Shown one piece after another: positions 41,042 through 50,787 of a stretch of DNA of 64,000 nucleotides. The DNA comes from Siminovitchia acidinfaciens (GTDB taxonomy: Bacteria; Bacillota; Bacilli; Bacillales; Bacillaceae_C), in NCBI RefSeq assembly GCF_003605385.1, contig NZ_QYTV02000001.1, positions 274,946 to 338,945 of the forward strand, written 5' to 3'. Numbering within the stretch: the first letter of the stretch is position 1; each line of letters starts with the position of its first letter. Made by a program: the position numbers and the translations under genes. Under the pieces are notes generated by a model. That model was not told the origin of the DNA. It was given only the letters and a program-made list of their open reading frames with translations, and did not search any database.

Positions 41042-43186
41042 ATGGGTATATTTACAATCGGAATTGACGTAGGTGGAACTTTTACAGATTTTTTAGTTTT
41101 GAACACAAAAGACCAAACACAATTAATTGATAAGGTACCGACAACCCCGTCGGACCCTTCAATTGGCGTATTAAATGGCCTAAATAGCGTATCAAATAAG
41201 TTGGGAATGGATACTAAAAAACTTCTAAACAAAACGAAGTTAATCGTCCATGGCACAACCGTAACAACCAATGCTGTCCTAACAGGTACAGGTGCGAAAA
41301 CGGGCTTAATCACTACAGAGGGGTTCCGTGATATGCTGCAGATGAGGCGCGGAATCAGAAGCAGGGAACATTTATATAACAATAAATACACAGCCCCACC
41401 TGCTTTAATTAATAGGGACCTCGTTGTAGGGATAAGTGAAAGAACCGATTTAAATGGAAAAGTGATCAAAGAAGTAAAAGAGGAAGAGGTTAGAGAGGCT
41501 GTAGAGTGGTTCGAGGAACAACAAGTTCAGTCTGTAGCTATCTGTTTTATGCATTCTTATGCAAATCCTGATAATGAAATACAAGTAAAAAGGCTTGTAC
41601 AGGAAATGATGCCGGATGCTTTCGTAACTATATCTACCGATGTTTCGCCAGTTATGAGATTAAATAACCGTGTAGGCACCGTTGCAATGAATGCTTATGT
41701 AGGCCCCGTTTTGAACAGTTATATCGATAGATTGCTAGATAAGTTAAGGAACAGTGGCTTTGATAATGGGGAACTATTGATTATGCAATCAAGCGGTGGA
41801 GTCACTAATCCGCAGACAGTTTCCAGGGTACCTGCAAGTACGGTATTGTCTGGACCAGCTGCTGGCCCTGTTTCGGGAAAAGCGTTTGCTAAAGCATCAG
41901 GTTATGAGAATGCGATTGTAATTGACATGGGTGGGACATCGTTTGAAGCGTCCATCGTTCAAGATGGTGAAATCTCAATAAAAAAGGAAGGGGAGATCAA
42001 TAGGAATTTAATCTCGTTACCAATGGCTTCAATACATTCCATTGGTTCCGGAGGTGGAAGCATTGCGTGGATTGATAAAGGGGGATTGCTTCAGGTTGGC
42101 CCGCAAAGTGCCGGAGCAACGCCAGGCCCTGTTTGTTACGACAAAGGAGGCGAAAAGCCTACCTGCTCTGATGCGAATTTAATTCTCGGCTACTTGAGTC
42201 CTTCCTTTTTCTTAGGTGGAAAAATGCAATTGGATTCAGCTCTTACAAGGAATGCTATTCGGGAACATATTGCTGATCCTTTGAACAAGTCGGTTGAAGA
42301 AGCGGCGTTTGGAATCTATCAAATTTCCAACTTGAATATGGCAAATGGCGTCAAGGAAGTAACAGTCCAAAATGGTTATGACCCACGAGATTTCCCGCTT
42401 GTTGTCGCGGGAGGAGCAGGGCCGATTCACGCGGCAATGATCGCGAGAGAACTTAATATTTCAGAAGTGATTATTCCAATCTTTTCCTCGGTATTATGCG
42501 CTGTCGGAATGCTGGCCTCGAATCTTAGACACGATTATGTACGAAGTTATCAAAAGGTATGGGAAGATGCTAGTTTTGGTGAAGTAATAGACAGATTAAA
42601 GAATGACCGTATAGAGGGTACTAATGCACTAATAACTGAAGGTATAGAAGAAGAGGATCATATAGTAATGGTTGGCCTTGATATGAGGTACAGAGGTCAA
42701 CATTATGAGGTAACAATAGAAGTACCGGAAGAACTCATTCGTACAAATCGGAAGAAAGAGGTTGAAAAACTATTTCATGATGAACATGAAAGGCTATATG
42801 GCTATAATCTTGAAGGCCATGAAATTGAGGTAATCAATGTAAGGTTATCTTGTCGCGGTAGTTTTGCTGAATTTGAACCGAAAAAATTAGAAACAGTAAA
42901 TGGTGCGGAAGGAATTGATCCAAAAAATTATAGGGAAGTCTATGATCCGGTTTTGAAGGAATTTATAAATACTCCTGTTTTTGATGGGGATAGAATGAAA
43001 GCCGGCACGTCTGTTCAGGGACCGGCAATTATCGAGTTAACAACAACGACAATTGTGGTGCCATCTCAATTCAATATCACAATGGAGAAATACGGTAATT
43101 TCCTGATGAGAGACACTGCTTCTAAATCTAATGGAAAAAAGGAGGAGACAGTAGATGGATCCAATCTTAGTATCAGTTATCTCTAA
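41042..43186 (+). CDS. hyuA: Hydantoinase/oxoprolinase family protein, HyuA type
   Basis: This is a 714-residue ATP-dependent cyclic-amide hydrolase subunit. The N-terminal phosphate loop TIGIDVGGTFTDF is at 4-16, then the HGTTVTTNAVLTG segment (near 66-78), IMQSSGGVT, SGPAAGPVSG and IDMGGTSFEASI of the acetate-kinase-like fold, and GGAGPIHA further on. HyuA/HyuB-type enzymes include ATP-dependent N-methylhydantoinase, 5-oxoprolinase and acetone carboxylase subunits. The ATG at 41042 follows AAGAGGTGA. It overlaps hyuB by 32 bases. With the creatinase-like protein before it, hydantoin or creatinine-related chemistry is a fair hypothesis, but the ring substrate is not proven. Confidence 0.85.
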   Translation: MGIFTIGIDVGGTFTDFLVLNTKDQTQLIDKVPTTPSDPSIGVLNGLNSVSNKLGMDTKKLLNKTKLIVHGTTVTTNAVLTGTGAKTGLITTEGFRDMLQMRRGIRSREHLYNNKYTAPPALINRDLVVGISERTDLNGKVIKEVKEEEVREAVEWFEEQQVQSVAICFMHSYANPDNEIQVKRLVQEMMPDAFVTISTDVSPVMRLNNRVGTVAMNAYVGPVLNSYIDRLLDKLRNSGFDNGELLIMQSSGGVTNPQTVSRVPASTVLSGPAAGPVSGKAFAKASGYENAIVIDMGGTSFEASIVQDGEISIKKEGEINRNLISLPMASIHSIGSGGGSIAWIDKGGLLQVGPQSAGATPGPVCYDKGGEKPTCSDANLILGYLSPSFFLGGKMQLDSALTRNAIREHIADPLNKSVEEAAFGIYQISNLNMANGVKEVTVQNGYDPRDFPLVVAGGAGPIHAAMIARELNISEVIIPIFSSVLCAVGMLASNLRHDYVRSYQKVWEDASFGEVIDRLKNDRIEGTNALITEGIEEEDHIVMVGLDMRYRGQHYEVTIEVPEELIRTNRKKEVEKLFHDEHERLYGYNLEGHEIEVINVRLSCRGSFAEFEPKKLETVNGAEGIDPKNYREVYDPVLKEFINTPVFDGDRMKAGTSVQGPAIIELTTTTIVVPSQFNITMEKYGNFLMRDTASKSNGKKEETVDGSNLSISYL

Positions 43187-44867
43187 CCGGCTGCGTTCAA
43201 TAGGTAGACAAATGGGCGTTGTAATAGAGAGAAGTGCGCATTCTCCTCTACTTGTAGAAGGTAGAGACTTCTCGTTAGGTATTTATACAGCTGAGGGCGA
43301 GTTAGTGGAACAAACTGAATATATTCCAATCTTAGGATACGCAGCAGCTCCAGGTGTTAAAGCAGTAATCCAATACTTTAAAGAGGATTTAAATCCGGGA
43401 GATGTTTTCTTGCACAACGACACATTTACTGGAGGTAATCAAAACTCAGACTGGAAAGTAGTTCGTCCAGTTTTTTATAAAGGGGAATGTGTGGCTTGGA
43501 CGGTTGTCACAGGACATCAAGCGGATGTCGGAGGTGCCGTCCCCGGTTCGTACAATCCCAAAGCGACAGACCTTTGGCAAGAAGGGTTGCGTATTACTCC
43601 ACTTAAAGTTTATGAAAAGGGTAAAAAACGCAGGGATGTTTGGGACTTTGTTTTTGGCAATATCCGACTGCCAATTGTAGCTGATGATATTGAAGCAATG
43701 ATAGGAGCGTGTGTTGTCGGAGAGCGCGAGTTGGTAGAGTTATTAGATCAATACGACGTCCAAACATATAATAGCGTTGTTGAAGAAATTTTTAATTCAA
43801 CTGAAAAGATGGCCAAGGATATTATTAAGGAAATTCCTAATGGTGTATATTCCTCCCAATGTTGGGTACAAGATGATGGATTTGATCATGACGCTCGTAT
43901 GAATATCGATTTAAAAGTCACCGTGGAGGATACACATCTTGCTTTCGATTTCACTGGCACACATCCGCAGACAAAGGGGTATGTAAATGCTCCACTACCC
44001 GTTACGATTTCATCTGTGATGATTGCGTTCCTTATGCTTAGTAAACAAAACATTCCAAGGAATGAAGCAATTCAGCGATGCGTATCCATATATGTTCCCG
44101 AAGGAACGATGCTAAACCCTAATTATCCGTCTGCGAGCGGGTTTGGTAATCATTTAAGCGATCAAATTTGTTCTGCGGTATTCCTAGCGTTGTCTGAGGC
44201 ATTGCCCGGTCAGATTACAGCTGGTTGGAATCCACTCTTAGGGACAATCATGAATGGTTGGGATAAAAGACGAGATTCACCATTTGTCGATATATTGATA
44301 AATGCATGTAAGGGTGGAAGCGGAGGAACAAAAGAGGCAGATGGCTACGATCATATCGGTTTGATTGCTTCAGGGGGTGCATTAGCGGCACAAGACCCGG
44401 AGATGTTCGAACTTACAAACCCACTTTTTCTCCATAGATATGAGTATGCCCAAGATTCCGCGGGTGCAGGTCAATGGCGGGGAGGCATGGGGGTAGAAAC
44501 AATATTTACTATTCTCTCTGAGGGAACACAAGCTAGTGTATTTGGAGACGGAGCTTCGGAGGAAACAGCTGCTCCTGGTATACTTGGCGGTTTACCAGGT
44601 AAGGAAAATTATATTCATTTTGAATATCCAAATGGTGATGTCTATCAATCAAAGACAAAAGATTTGATTTCCGATATTCCAAAAGGAACTATATATAAGC
44701 AAGTGGCAGGCGGAGGTGGCGGCTACGGTAATCCTAAAGATCGCCCTGTGGATATAGTCGCCCACGAGGTGAGATGTGGATATATCTCTAAGGAATTTGC
44801 ACAACGCTACTATGGTGTAATAATTGAAGACGAAAAGAGAGGAATAGTAAAAGAAGTGTCGCGGTAA
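43155..44867 (+). CDS. hyuB: Hydantoinase/oxoprolinase family protein, HyuB type
   Basis: This is the 570-residue partner of HyuA. It starts with the family phrase ISNRLRSIGRQMGVVIERSAHSP. Further conserved blocks are FLHNDTFTGGNQNSDW, HQADVGGAVPGS and ASGFGNHLSDQICSAVF, with several His/Asp/Asn residues that would bind metal. The C-terminus has the glycine-rich VAGGGGGYGNP. The ATG lies inside hyuA behind AAAAGGAGG. Subunits A and B act together; alone neither is active in known cases. It ends 272 bases before the sugar-type ABC importer genes. Confidence 0.9.
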   Translation: MDPILVSVISNRLRSIGRQMGVVIERSAHSPLLVEGRDFSLGIYTAEGELVEQTEYIPILGYAAAPGVKAVIQYFKEDLNPGDVFLHNDTFTGGNQNSDWKVVRPVFYKGECVAWTVVTGHQADVGGAVPGSYNPKATDLWQEGLRITPLKVYEKGKKRRDVWDFVFGNIRLPIVADDIEAMIGACVVGERELVELLDQYDVQTYNSVVEEIFNSTEKMAKDIIKEIPNGVYSSQCWVQDDGFDHDARMNIDLKVTVEDTHLAFDFTGTHPQTKGYVNAPLPVTISSVMIAFLMLSKQNIPRNEAIQRCVSIYVPEGTMLNPNYPSASGFGNHLSDQICSAVFLALSEALPGQITAGWNPLLGTIMNGWDKRRDSPFVDILINACKGGSGGTKEADGYDHIGLIASGGALAAQDPEMFELTNPLFLHRYEYAQDSAGAGQWRGGMGVETIFTILSEGTQASVFGDGASEETAAPGILGGLPGKENYIHFEYPNGDVYQSKTKDLISDIPKGTIYKQVAGGGGGYGNPKDRPVDIVAHEVRCGYISKEFAQRYYGVIIEDEKRGIVKEVSR

Positions 44868-45139
44868 GGTTGCCTCCAATGTTTTGATTATCATCCACAT
44901 CTCGTAGATAGCTTAAATGTTAGAAATTGTAGAGATTATTACCGTGTGAAAATAAATAGTCCTTAATTTTAAGATGTGGATGAAAAATTCAAATTGTTTT
45001 TAAAATACTCCTAATGCAGACAAAATTTGGTCAGCTATCATTTGGTTTCTGTATTTTTGGGCTTTCTGAACACCATGTAGATATTACCTTGATCAACAAT
45101 TAATATGTTTTAGGGAAAATAGGGGGAGTGAAAAGTAAT

Positions 45140-46183
45140 ATGTTCAAAAAGTGGTTTTATTTAACGGTTGCCATCATGGTAATTTTTGTAAGCGGTTGCG
45201 GAAAGCAGACTACTAAAGGGGACCAAATTAAAGTAGGGGTTTCGATTGCTTTGGAAGCTAACAACACCGTAAAAACATGGTACGAGGCAATTAAAGCCAG
45301 AGGAGAATCTTATGGCTTCGATGTAATTGGAATAGATGCTCAAGGGGATCCCGGAAAACAAGTAAGCGATATAGACAGCTTGCTAGCCCAAGGGGTAGAT
45401 GCTGTTGTTGTGTGGCCATTAGACGCTAACGCGCTAACATCAACAATTGATCGTGTAAGAGATCAAGATATTCCTGTCTTTGGCATTGATTTTAATGTTG
45501 AATTAGGCGGTTCGGATTATGGTCTTACAAATCAAATTATTTTGGGAAGAGGAGATACGGCCGAGAAGGTAGCAGAGCTGTTTGCTGAAAATTTGCCGGA
45601 GGGTGCCGAAGTGGCTGGAATTGGCTATGCTGTACCTGTTCCAGGCAATACTTTTATAATGAAAAAGTTAAAATCCGAAATTGAAAAACATAGTCATCTA
45701 CAGTGGGTCGGACAACAAGATAATCCAACAGATAATATTTCTGGTGCAGAGCCACTAATGTCCAATATATTAACTAAAAATCCGAACTTAAAAGCGCTTT
45801 TTACTTATAACGATGAGAGTGCCATTGGTGCTGCACAGGCTGTTTTGAATGCAAATAAAAAGTTGTACTCTGCAGAAAATCCCGAAGGAATCATGATTAT
45901 TGGATTTAATGCAGAGGAAAGTGGCATAGAAGCAATAGAGCAAGGAAAGGAATATGCAACATTCAACCTTAATCCCGTAAAAGCAGGGGCAGCTTCGGTA
46001 GATTATATTCACCAATTGCTTGTAGAAGGGGTAGGGCTTGCCACTATTCCAGCAGAAACTGTCATACCCTCTCCAATGGTGGATAAAACTACATTATCAC
46101 AATTTGATTCGTGGGAAGAAGAACTGAAGTTAATCATTGAAGGAAAGTCATTTGATCCATTCGATGAAAGTGGGACAGAGTAA
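45140..46183 (+). CDS. Ribose-type ABC transporter substrate-binding lipoprotein
   Basis: This is a 347-residue lipoprotein. The signal ends VSGC (Cys20). The mature part is a Periplasmic-binding-4/RbsB-like protein: VGVSIALEANNTVKTW, then DVIGIDAQGDPGKQVSDIDSLLAQGVDAVVVWPLDANAL, and a later YNDESAIGAAQAVL hinge segment. The ATG at 45140 follows AGGGGGAGTG. Its stop overlaps the start of the ATPase gene (TAATG). The ligand could be a sugar, nucleoside or other polar compound; RbsB-like proteins are not restricted to ribose. The position next to Hyu genes suggests that it brings in their substrate. Confidence 0.85.
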   Translation: MFKKWFYLTVAIMVIFVSGCGKQTTKGDQIKVGVSIALEANNTVKTWYEAIKARGESYGFDVIGIDAQGDPGKQVSDIDSLLAQGVDAVVVWPLDANALTSTIDRVRDQDIPVFGIDFNVELGGSDYGLTNQIILGRGDTAEKVAELFAENLPEGAEVAGIGYAVPVPGNTFIMKKLKSEIEKHSHLQWVGQQDNPTDNISGAEPLMSNILTKNPNLKALFTYNDESAIGAAQAVLNANKKLYSAENPEGIMIIGFNAEESGIEAIEQGKEYATFNLNPVKAGAASVDYIHQLLVEGVGLATIPAETVIPSPMVDKTTLSQFDSWEEELKLIIEGKSFDPFDESGTE

Positions 46184-47685
46184 TGAAAGATTCTAGGAAA
46201 CATTCGGTCAATGATAGGGCTATAGAAGTGATTGGGGTTTCTAAATCATACCCGGGTGTTCAGGCGTTATCTGATATTTCGATGTCTATAGAATGGGGCA
46301 GCATTCATGGGCTAGCCGGAGAAAATGGTTCAGGTAAGTCGACATTACTTCGAATATTGGCTGGATTGGAGCCGGCTAGCTGGGGTGAAGTTAGATTTTC
46401 AGGAGAATGTTTATCAAGAACAAAAAATAATCTCACAAAGAATGTGGCTATGGTTACTCAAGAGCCATCTTTAGTCGAAAGTCTGACAGTTGCAGAAAAT
46501 ATTGCATTGGCCGGTAATTTATATAGAAAATGGTTCGTAAATTGGAAATCCAGCAAAGAAATAGCCGAGTCAATTTTACAGCGTCTTGGAGCCGATGAAA
46601 TAGATACAGAGGGGATAGTAGCTAATTTGCCGCCGGATCAACAGCAAATTATTTCCATTGCCAGAGCTCTAGCGGCCAATCCGCAAATACTATTACTTGA
46701 CGAGGCAACTAGCTCCCTTACAGAGGATCAAACAGAGCGACTCTTTTTATTGTTAGATGAATTACGAGCGGATGGCAAGATAATCATCTTTATATCTCAT
46801 AGGTTAAAAGAATATATAAGGCTTTGCGACAAAATAACAGTCCTTCGTGACGGCAGTTATATTTGCAAATTAGAACATCCAAACTTTAGTGAGGAAGATA
46901 TTGTCACAGCCATGGTAGGTAGAAAAATGTCTGAGTACTTTCCGCCTAGAACATCTTCTGATTATGACGAAATAGCACTTCATCTAAAAAAATTTAATAG
47001 CTTAAACGCTAAAGAGGTGTCTTTAGCTGTTAAAAAAGGAGAAATATTTGTTTTTGCCGGGTTAGTTGGTTGTGGAAGAAGCGAAATGCTTAGAGGGTTA
47101 TTTGGAGTTCATCCTTCTCATGGGAAAGTAGAAATTTACGGAAAAGCATTTTCTCCTCACTCACCAAGAGACTCTGTACAAAGGGGGATTTCTTATATCC
47201 CATCTGAACGCAAGGCTGAGGGTATCGTTGCCGGACTCTCAGTGTTGGAAAATGGTGTTTTAAGTTTGCGTTTGAGAAACTCCATATGGAAGTGGGTAAA
47301 TTTCAATCAGGAAAAAGAAATTATGCATCGAATGGTTAAAAGTATGAATATCAAAACCCCCTCACTTGAAACAGAAATTCAAACACTATCGGGAGGAAAT
47401 CAACAAAAGGTAATCCTTGCACGCTCAATAGCCACTCATCCCAAAATCTTATTGCTAGATGAACCAACAAGAGGAATCGACGTTGGGGCTAAAGCTCAAA
47501 TTTACGAATTACTGCGTAAACTTTCGAAAGAAGGTGTAACAGTTATTATTTCCACATCTGACTTGCAAGAAGCTTTAGGCATAGCGGATAGGGTCGGAGT
47601 CATGTTTCGGGGTCATTTGAAAAAAGTGTTAAATCCGGATGAATTATCAGAAGAAAATGTGATGTATTATGCAACCGGAAATTAA
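46183..47685 (+). CDS. Ribose-type ABC transporter ATP-binding protein (two-domain)
   Basis: This 500-residue ATPase is of the RbsA/XylG type with two nucleotide-binding halves. The first half has GENGSGKST near 45-53, and ILLLDEATSSL as Walker B. Its signature motif is degenerate (NLPPDQQQIISIARAL in place of LSGGQ). The second half has GLVGCGRSEM in place of a classical Walker A and a full TLSGGNQQKVILARSI signature with LLLDEPTRGIDVG. This asymmetry is normal for the family. It overlaps the binding-protein stop by one base and is 22 bases before the permease. Confidence 0.9.
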   Translation: MKDSRKHSVNDRAIEVIGVSKSYPGVQALSDISMSIEWGSIHGLAGENGSGKSTLLRILAGLEPASWGEVRFSGECLSRTKNNLTKNVAMVTQEPSLVESLTVAENIALAGNLYRKWFVNWKSSKEIAESILQRLGADEIDTEGIVANLPPDQQQIISIARALAANPQILLLDEATSSLTEDQTERLFLLLDELRADGKIIIFISHRLKEYIRLCDKITVLRDGSYICKLEHPNFSEEDIVTAMVGRKMSEYFPPRTSSDYDEIALHLKKFNSLNAKEVSLAVKKGEIFVFAGLVGCGRSEMLRGLFGVHPSHGKVEIYGKAFSPHSPRDSVQRGISYIPSERKAEGIVAGLSVLENGVLSLRLRNSIWKWVNFNQEKEIMHRMVKSMNIKTPSLETEIQTLSGGNQQKVILARSIATHPKILLLDEPTRGIDVGAKAQIYELLRKLSKEGVTVIISTSDLQEALGIADRVGVMFRGHLKKVLNPDELSEENVMYYATGN

Positions 47686-47707
47686 TTACGCATGAGGAGA
47701 CCATGTT

Positions 47708-48685
47708 ATGGAAAACACTGTTAAGAGAACTATAGGAACGGTAAATCGCCAAGTGAAAAAGAAGGGTTTACTGAGTTTTATTGGCATTGGACCACTATTT
47801 ATTTTACTTTGTGTGATCTTAAGCTTTATGAATCCTTCATTTTTAACATTCCAAAATTGGATTAATTTACTAAATGCAACATCCGGGATATGGATTATGG
47901 CAATGGCAATGACTTTGGTTTTAATAACTGCAGGGTTTGATCTTTCTGTCGGTGCTGTTTTGGCCTTAAGCGGTATTGTATTAGTGTCACTTTTAAATTA
48001 TGGAATTCCAGAAATAGTAAGTATCATTGTTACTTTGGGTTGCATAACTCTAATAGGTATATTCACTAACGGAATTCTTATTGGCAAAATGGGTCTTAAC
48101 TTTTTCGTAGTAACTCTCGGAACTATGTCACTATTTCGAGGGATTGTTTATGTATGGTCTGATGGGAAAACCCAATATGCAAATGATTACTCTCTACTTC
48201 AGTTTATTGGCAATGGAGAGGTAGGGTTAATTCCGGTAACAGTTTTCATAATGTTTGCAATGTTCATCTTCACATTTATCCTTTTGAAATACACCTATTT
48301 CGGCCGGTCTGTTTATGTAGTTGGGGGAAATCGTGAAACGGCTAAGTTAACAGGGATTAAGGTACCGTTGATATTAATGGCAGTTTATGGATTAAGTGCA
48401 CTATATGCTTCCATTGCCGGGATTGTTGAAGCTGGAAGGCTTGCTTCTGCTTCACCTACAATTGGAATCGGGACGGAGCTATTGGTAGCAGCAGCTGTGC
48501 TTTTAGGTGGAACAAGTTTTAAGGGAGGAGAAGGAGGTGTAGTTGGCACAACCTTGGGCGTATTGTTTATTGGTGTGTTGCAAAATGGGTTAAGTATATC
48601 CGGTATATCTTCCTATTGGCAAAGTGTGATAACCGGAGTTATCCTAATATTCGCAATCCTGTTAAACCAGCTAAAAACTAAATAG
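47708..48685 (+). CDS. Ribose-type ABC transporter permease
   Basis: This 325-residue permease is of the RbsC/BPD_transp_2 family, with about nine or ten membrane helices. Conserved phrases are TLVLITAGFDLSVGAVLAL (near 75-93), GTMSLFRGIVYVWSDG and the C-terminal AAAVLLGGTSFKGGEGGVVGT. A single permease gene implies a homodimer, as for RbsC. The start ATG follows GAGGAGACC. It ends the importer operon; a multi-branched hairpin lies right after the stop. Confidence 0.9.
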   Translation: MENTVKRTIGTVNRQVKKKGLLSFIGIGPLFILLCVILSFMNPSFLTFQNWINLLNATSGIWIMAMAMTLVLITAGFDLSVGAVLALSGIVLVSLLNYGIPEIVSIIVTLGCITLIGIFTNGILIGKMGLNFFVVTLGTMSLFRGIVYVWSDGKTQYANDYSLLQFIGNGEVGLIPVTVFIMFAMFIFTFILLKYTYFGRSVYVVGGNRETAKLTGIKVPLILMAVYGLSALYASIAGIVEAGRLASASPTIGIGTELLVAAAVLLGGTSFKGGEGGVVGTTLGVLFIGVLQNGLSISGISSYWQSVITGVILIFAILLNQLKTK

Positions 48686-48730
48686 GCGATTTGATGTTCC
48701 AGTATATGGAAGGTTAGGAGGAGATCGCCT
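48684..48730 (+). other. Hairpin between importer operon and dioxygenase genes
   Basis: AGGCGAT (48684-48690) pairs with ATCGCCT (48724-48730); the loop contains a second small stem TTCCA/TGGAA (48697-48711). The T run is weak. It may end the importer transcript or be a folded leader element of the dioxygenase operon; I cannot decide. Confidence 0.4.
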
Positions 48731-48855
48731 TTCGATCTGGGTAAATTTTGAATAAAGATAATATTGACCCAATTGTATAAAACTTGAACAATATAGCCGC
48801 TCAACCTTGTGTTAGGATGAAATTAATCGATAAATATGAAGGAGGAGGAAGGGAC

Positions 48856-50172
48856 TTGACGAAATGGGATTGGGATCATTTGATCCAAGAGGACCGGGTA
48901 CACCGTTCTGTATACACCGATCCGGACATTTATAAAATGGAAATGACAAAAGTATTCGGCGATACATGGGTCTACTTAGCCCATGAGAGTGAAATACCGG
49001 AAAAGAATGACTATAAGACCGGATATTTGGGACCGCGGCCGATTATCATTACCCGGAATAGGAACGAGGTCATTCGTGCGTTATTTAATAGGTGCACTCA
49101 TCGGGGGGCGACCATCTGCCGGGTGGAAAAAGGAAATGCAAGAAGTTTCACCTGCCCCTATCATGGCTGGAATTTCTCTAATGAAGGAAAGCTGAATGGG
49201 GTTCCGTGGGGACAGGCTTATGGAGAAAATTTTGATAAAAATGAATTGAATTTAATACAAGTGCCGCGGGTGGAAAGTTACAAAGGGTTCATTTTTGGAA
49301 CGATGAATGAAAGCGCGCCCAGCCTAGAAGAACACTTGGGAAATGCCAGGGAGTTACTGGATCAATGGATTGATCGATACGATGGAAATTTAATAGTAAG
49401 AAACAGCGCTCATCGAATGACGCTGAACGGGAATTGGAAGTTTGTTTTTGATAATGCGGGTGACGGCTATCACGTTTCATTTTCACACCGCTCTTTATTG
49501 GCGGTCGGAGACCGGTATGGAAGCGGCGAGGACAAGGATATGACTTATTTCGGAAAAAACCCGGACTCTTCGCCGATGTATGTGCAGTATTTGGGGAATG
49601 GCCATATATTTTTGGACCAACGGCCCATGTACAACGAGACAGGTGATATGTGGGAACAGCAGCGACCGCAGCCCGGGCGTGAAGCTTATGAGGATATGAT
49701 CAGAAAGAAATATAAAGATAAAGCGGATCAGTACTTGGATTGGTCAGTAGGGGCACAAATGAATTTGTCCATTTTCCCGAACTTGCTTATTATAGGAAAT
49801 CAAATTCAGGTGATTGAACCTATTTCAGCTGAGAAGACTCAATTAACATGGTATGCAACAACTGTCGAAAACCTGCCGGAAGAAATAAACACATTGCGTA
49901 TGCGGGCTCAGGAGGACTTCCCGGCTTTTGGAGAACCGGATGATGTCACGAACTTTGCGGAATGTCAAAGGGGATTAAGTATCCCGGAGGTTGAGTGGGT
50001 CATGTTTAACCGGGGTTATGATGTTCCGGATCGGCAAACAGTCGATGAACGCGGGGTCATTACGGCACCTGTCACGGACGAGGCGCCGATGAGAGGCTAT
50101 TTCCAGGAGTGGAAACGGTTAATGAGTGTGGAGAGGAGTGAGAAGATTTGTCAGGAACTTCAGAAACAGTAA
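48856..50172 (+). CDS. Rieske ring-hydroxylating dioxygenase alpha subunit, aniline dioxygenase-like
   Basis: This is the 438-residue large subunit of a Rieske non-haem iron dioxygenase. The Rieske cluster ligands are C80-x-H82 and C100-x-x-H103 (CTHRG, CPYHGW). The mononuclear iron site is DGYHVSFSH with D203, H206 and H211, and a C-terminal acidic ligand near DVTNFAECQRG. The start is TTG at 48856 behind GGAGGAGGAAGGG. The N-terminus (WDWDHLIQEDRVHRSVYTDP) resembles the anthranilate/aniline type. The beta subunit follows, and GS-like and amidotransferase-like genes complete the set known from aniline clusters (tdnA1/atdA3). It would turn an arylamine to catechol and ammonia. No reductase gene is adjacent. 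Confidence 0.85.
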   Translation: MTKWDWDHLIQEDRVHRSVYTDPDIYKMEMTKVFGDTWVYLAHESEIPEKNDYKTGYLGPRPIIITRNRNEVIRALFNRCTHRGATICRVEKGNARSFTCPYHGWNFSNEGKLNGVPWGQAYGENFDKNELNLIQVPRVESYKGFIFGTMNESAPSLEEHLGNARELLDQWIDRYDGNLIVRNSAHRMTLNGNWKFVFDNAGDGYHVSFSHRSLLAVGDRYGSGEDKDMTYFGKNPDSSPMYVQYLGNGHIFLDQRPMYNETGDMWEQQRPQPGREAYEDMIRKKYKDKADQYLDWSVGAQMNLSIFPNLLIIGNQIQVIEPISAEKTQLTWYATTVENLPEEINTLRMRAQEDFPAFGEPDDVTNFAECQRGLSIPEVEWVMFNRGYDVPDRQTVDERGVITAPVTDEAPMRGYFQEWKRLMSVERSEKICQELQKQ

Positions 50173-50741
50173 GCACCTCATTTTCATCCCATTATGTGAC
50201 CGACGGGTTTTATGAAAACGTTTTATCTGATGTGAAAGTGTTCGATGGCGACTTTCCTCCTGTTTCACTTGAACTTCGGGCAGAGGCGGAGCGGGTTTTG
50301 TTTAAAGAATCCAGGCTCATTGATGAACTTCGCCTGGAAGAATGGCTTTCCCTTTTCAGCGAAGAATCCCTGTACTGGGTACCTACTGTTCCGGGAGGAG
50401 GGGATCCGCGGAAAGAAGTGTCGATCGCTTTTGATGACCGCCGCCGCCTGGAGGACAGGATTTATAGGATCAGAACGGGTTACGCCTATTCACAGCTGCC
50501 TCTTTCACGAACAAGACGCATGCTGACAAACATAGAAGTGACGGAAAGACATAGCACAGATGAATTGTTTGTCAGAACGAATTTTATTCTTTCCGAGTTC
50601 CGTGTAGGGGTGTTGGAAAGCTTCTCCGGGTGGATAGGATACAAAATGATAAAAGAAAAGGGGGAATGGAAAATCAAATTGAAAATGGTGAATCTGATTG
50701 ACTCTGATCAAGCCCATGATAACCTGACGTTCATTTTATAA
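50148..50741 (+). CDS. Ring-hydroxylating dioxygenase beta subunit
   Basis: This is the 197-residue small subunit of the dioxygenase. The sequence has the cystatin-like fold pattern: EAERVLFKESRLIDELRLEEWLSLFSEESLYWVPT near 45-80, RIRTGYAYSQLPLSRTRRMLTNIEV, and a C-terminal beta part ending KIKLKMVNLIDSDQ. The TTG at 50148 lies within the alpha gene behind GGAGTGA, a 25-base overlap that ensures equal production. Alpha and beta usually form an alpha3beta3 mushroom. It matches the role of TdnA2/AtdA4 in aniline systems by position and length. Confidence 0.85.
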   Translation: MSGTSETVSTSFSSHYVTDGFYENVLSDVKVFDGDFPPVSLELRAEAERVLFKESRLIDELRLEEWLSLFSEESLYWVPTVPGGGDPRKEVSIAFDDRRRLEDRIYRIRTGYAYSQLPLSRTRRMLTNIEVTERHSTDELFVRTNFILSEFRVGVLESFSGWIGYKMIKEKGEWKIKLKMVNLIDSDQAHDNLTFIL

Positions 50742-50787
50742 TCACGGGTCTTGTTTATCAAATACTGCGTCAAGGGAGGACAGATGA

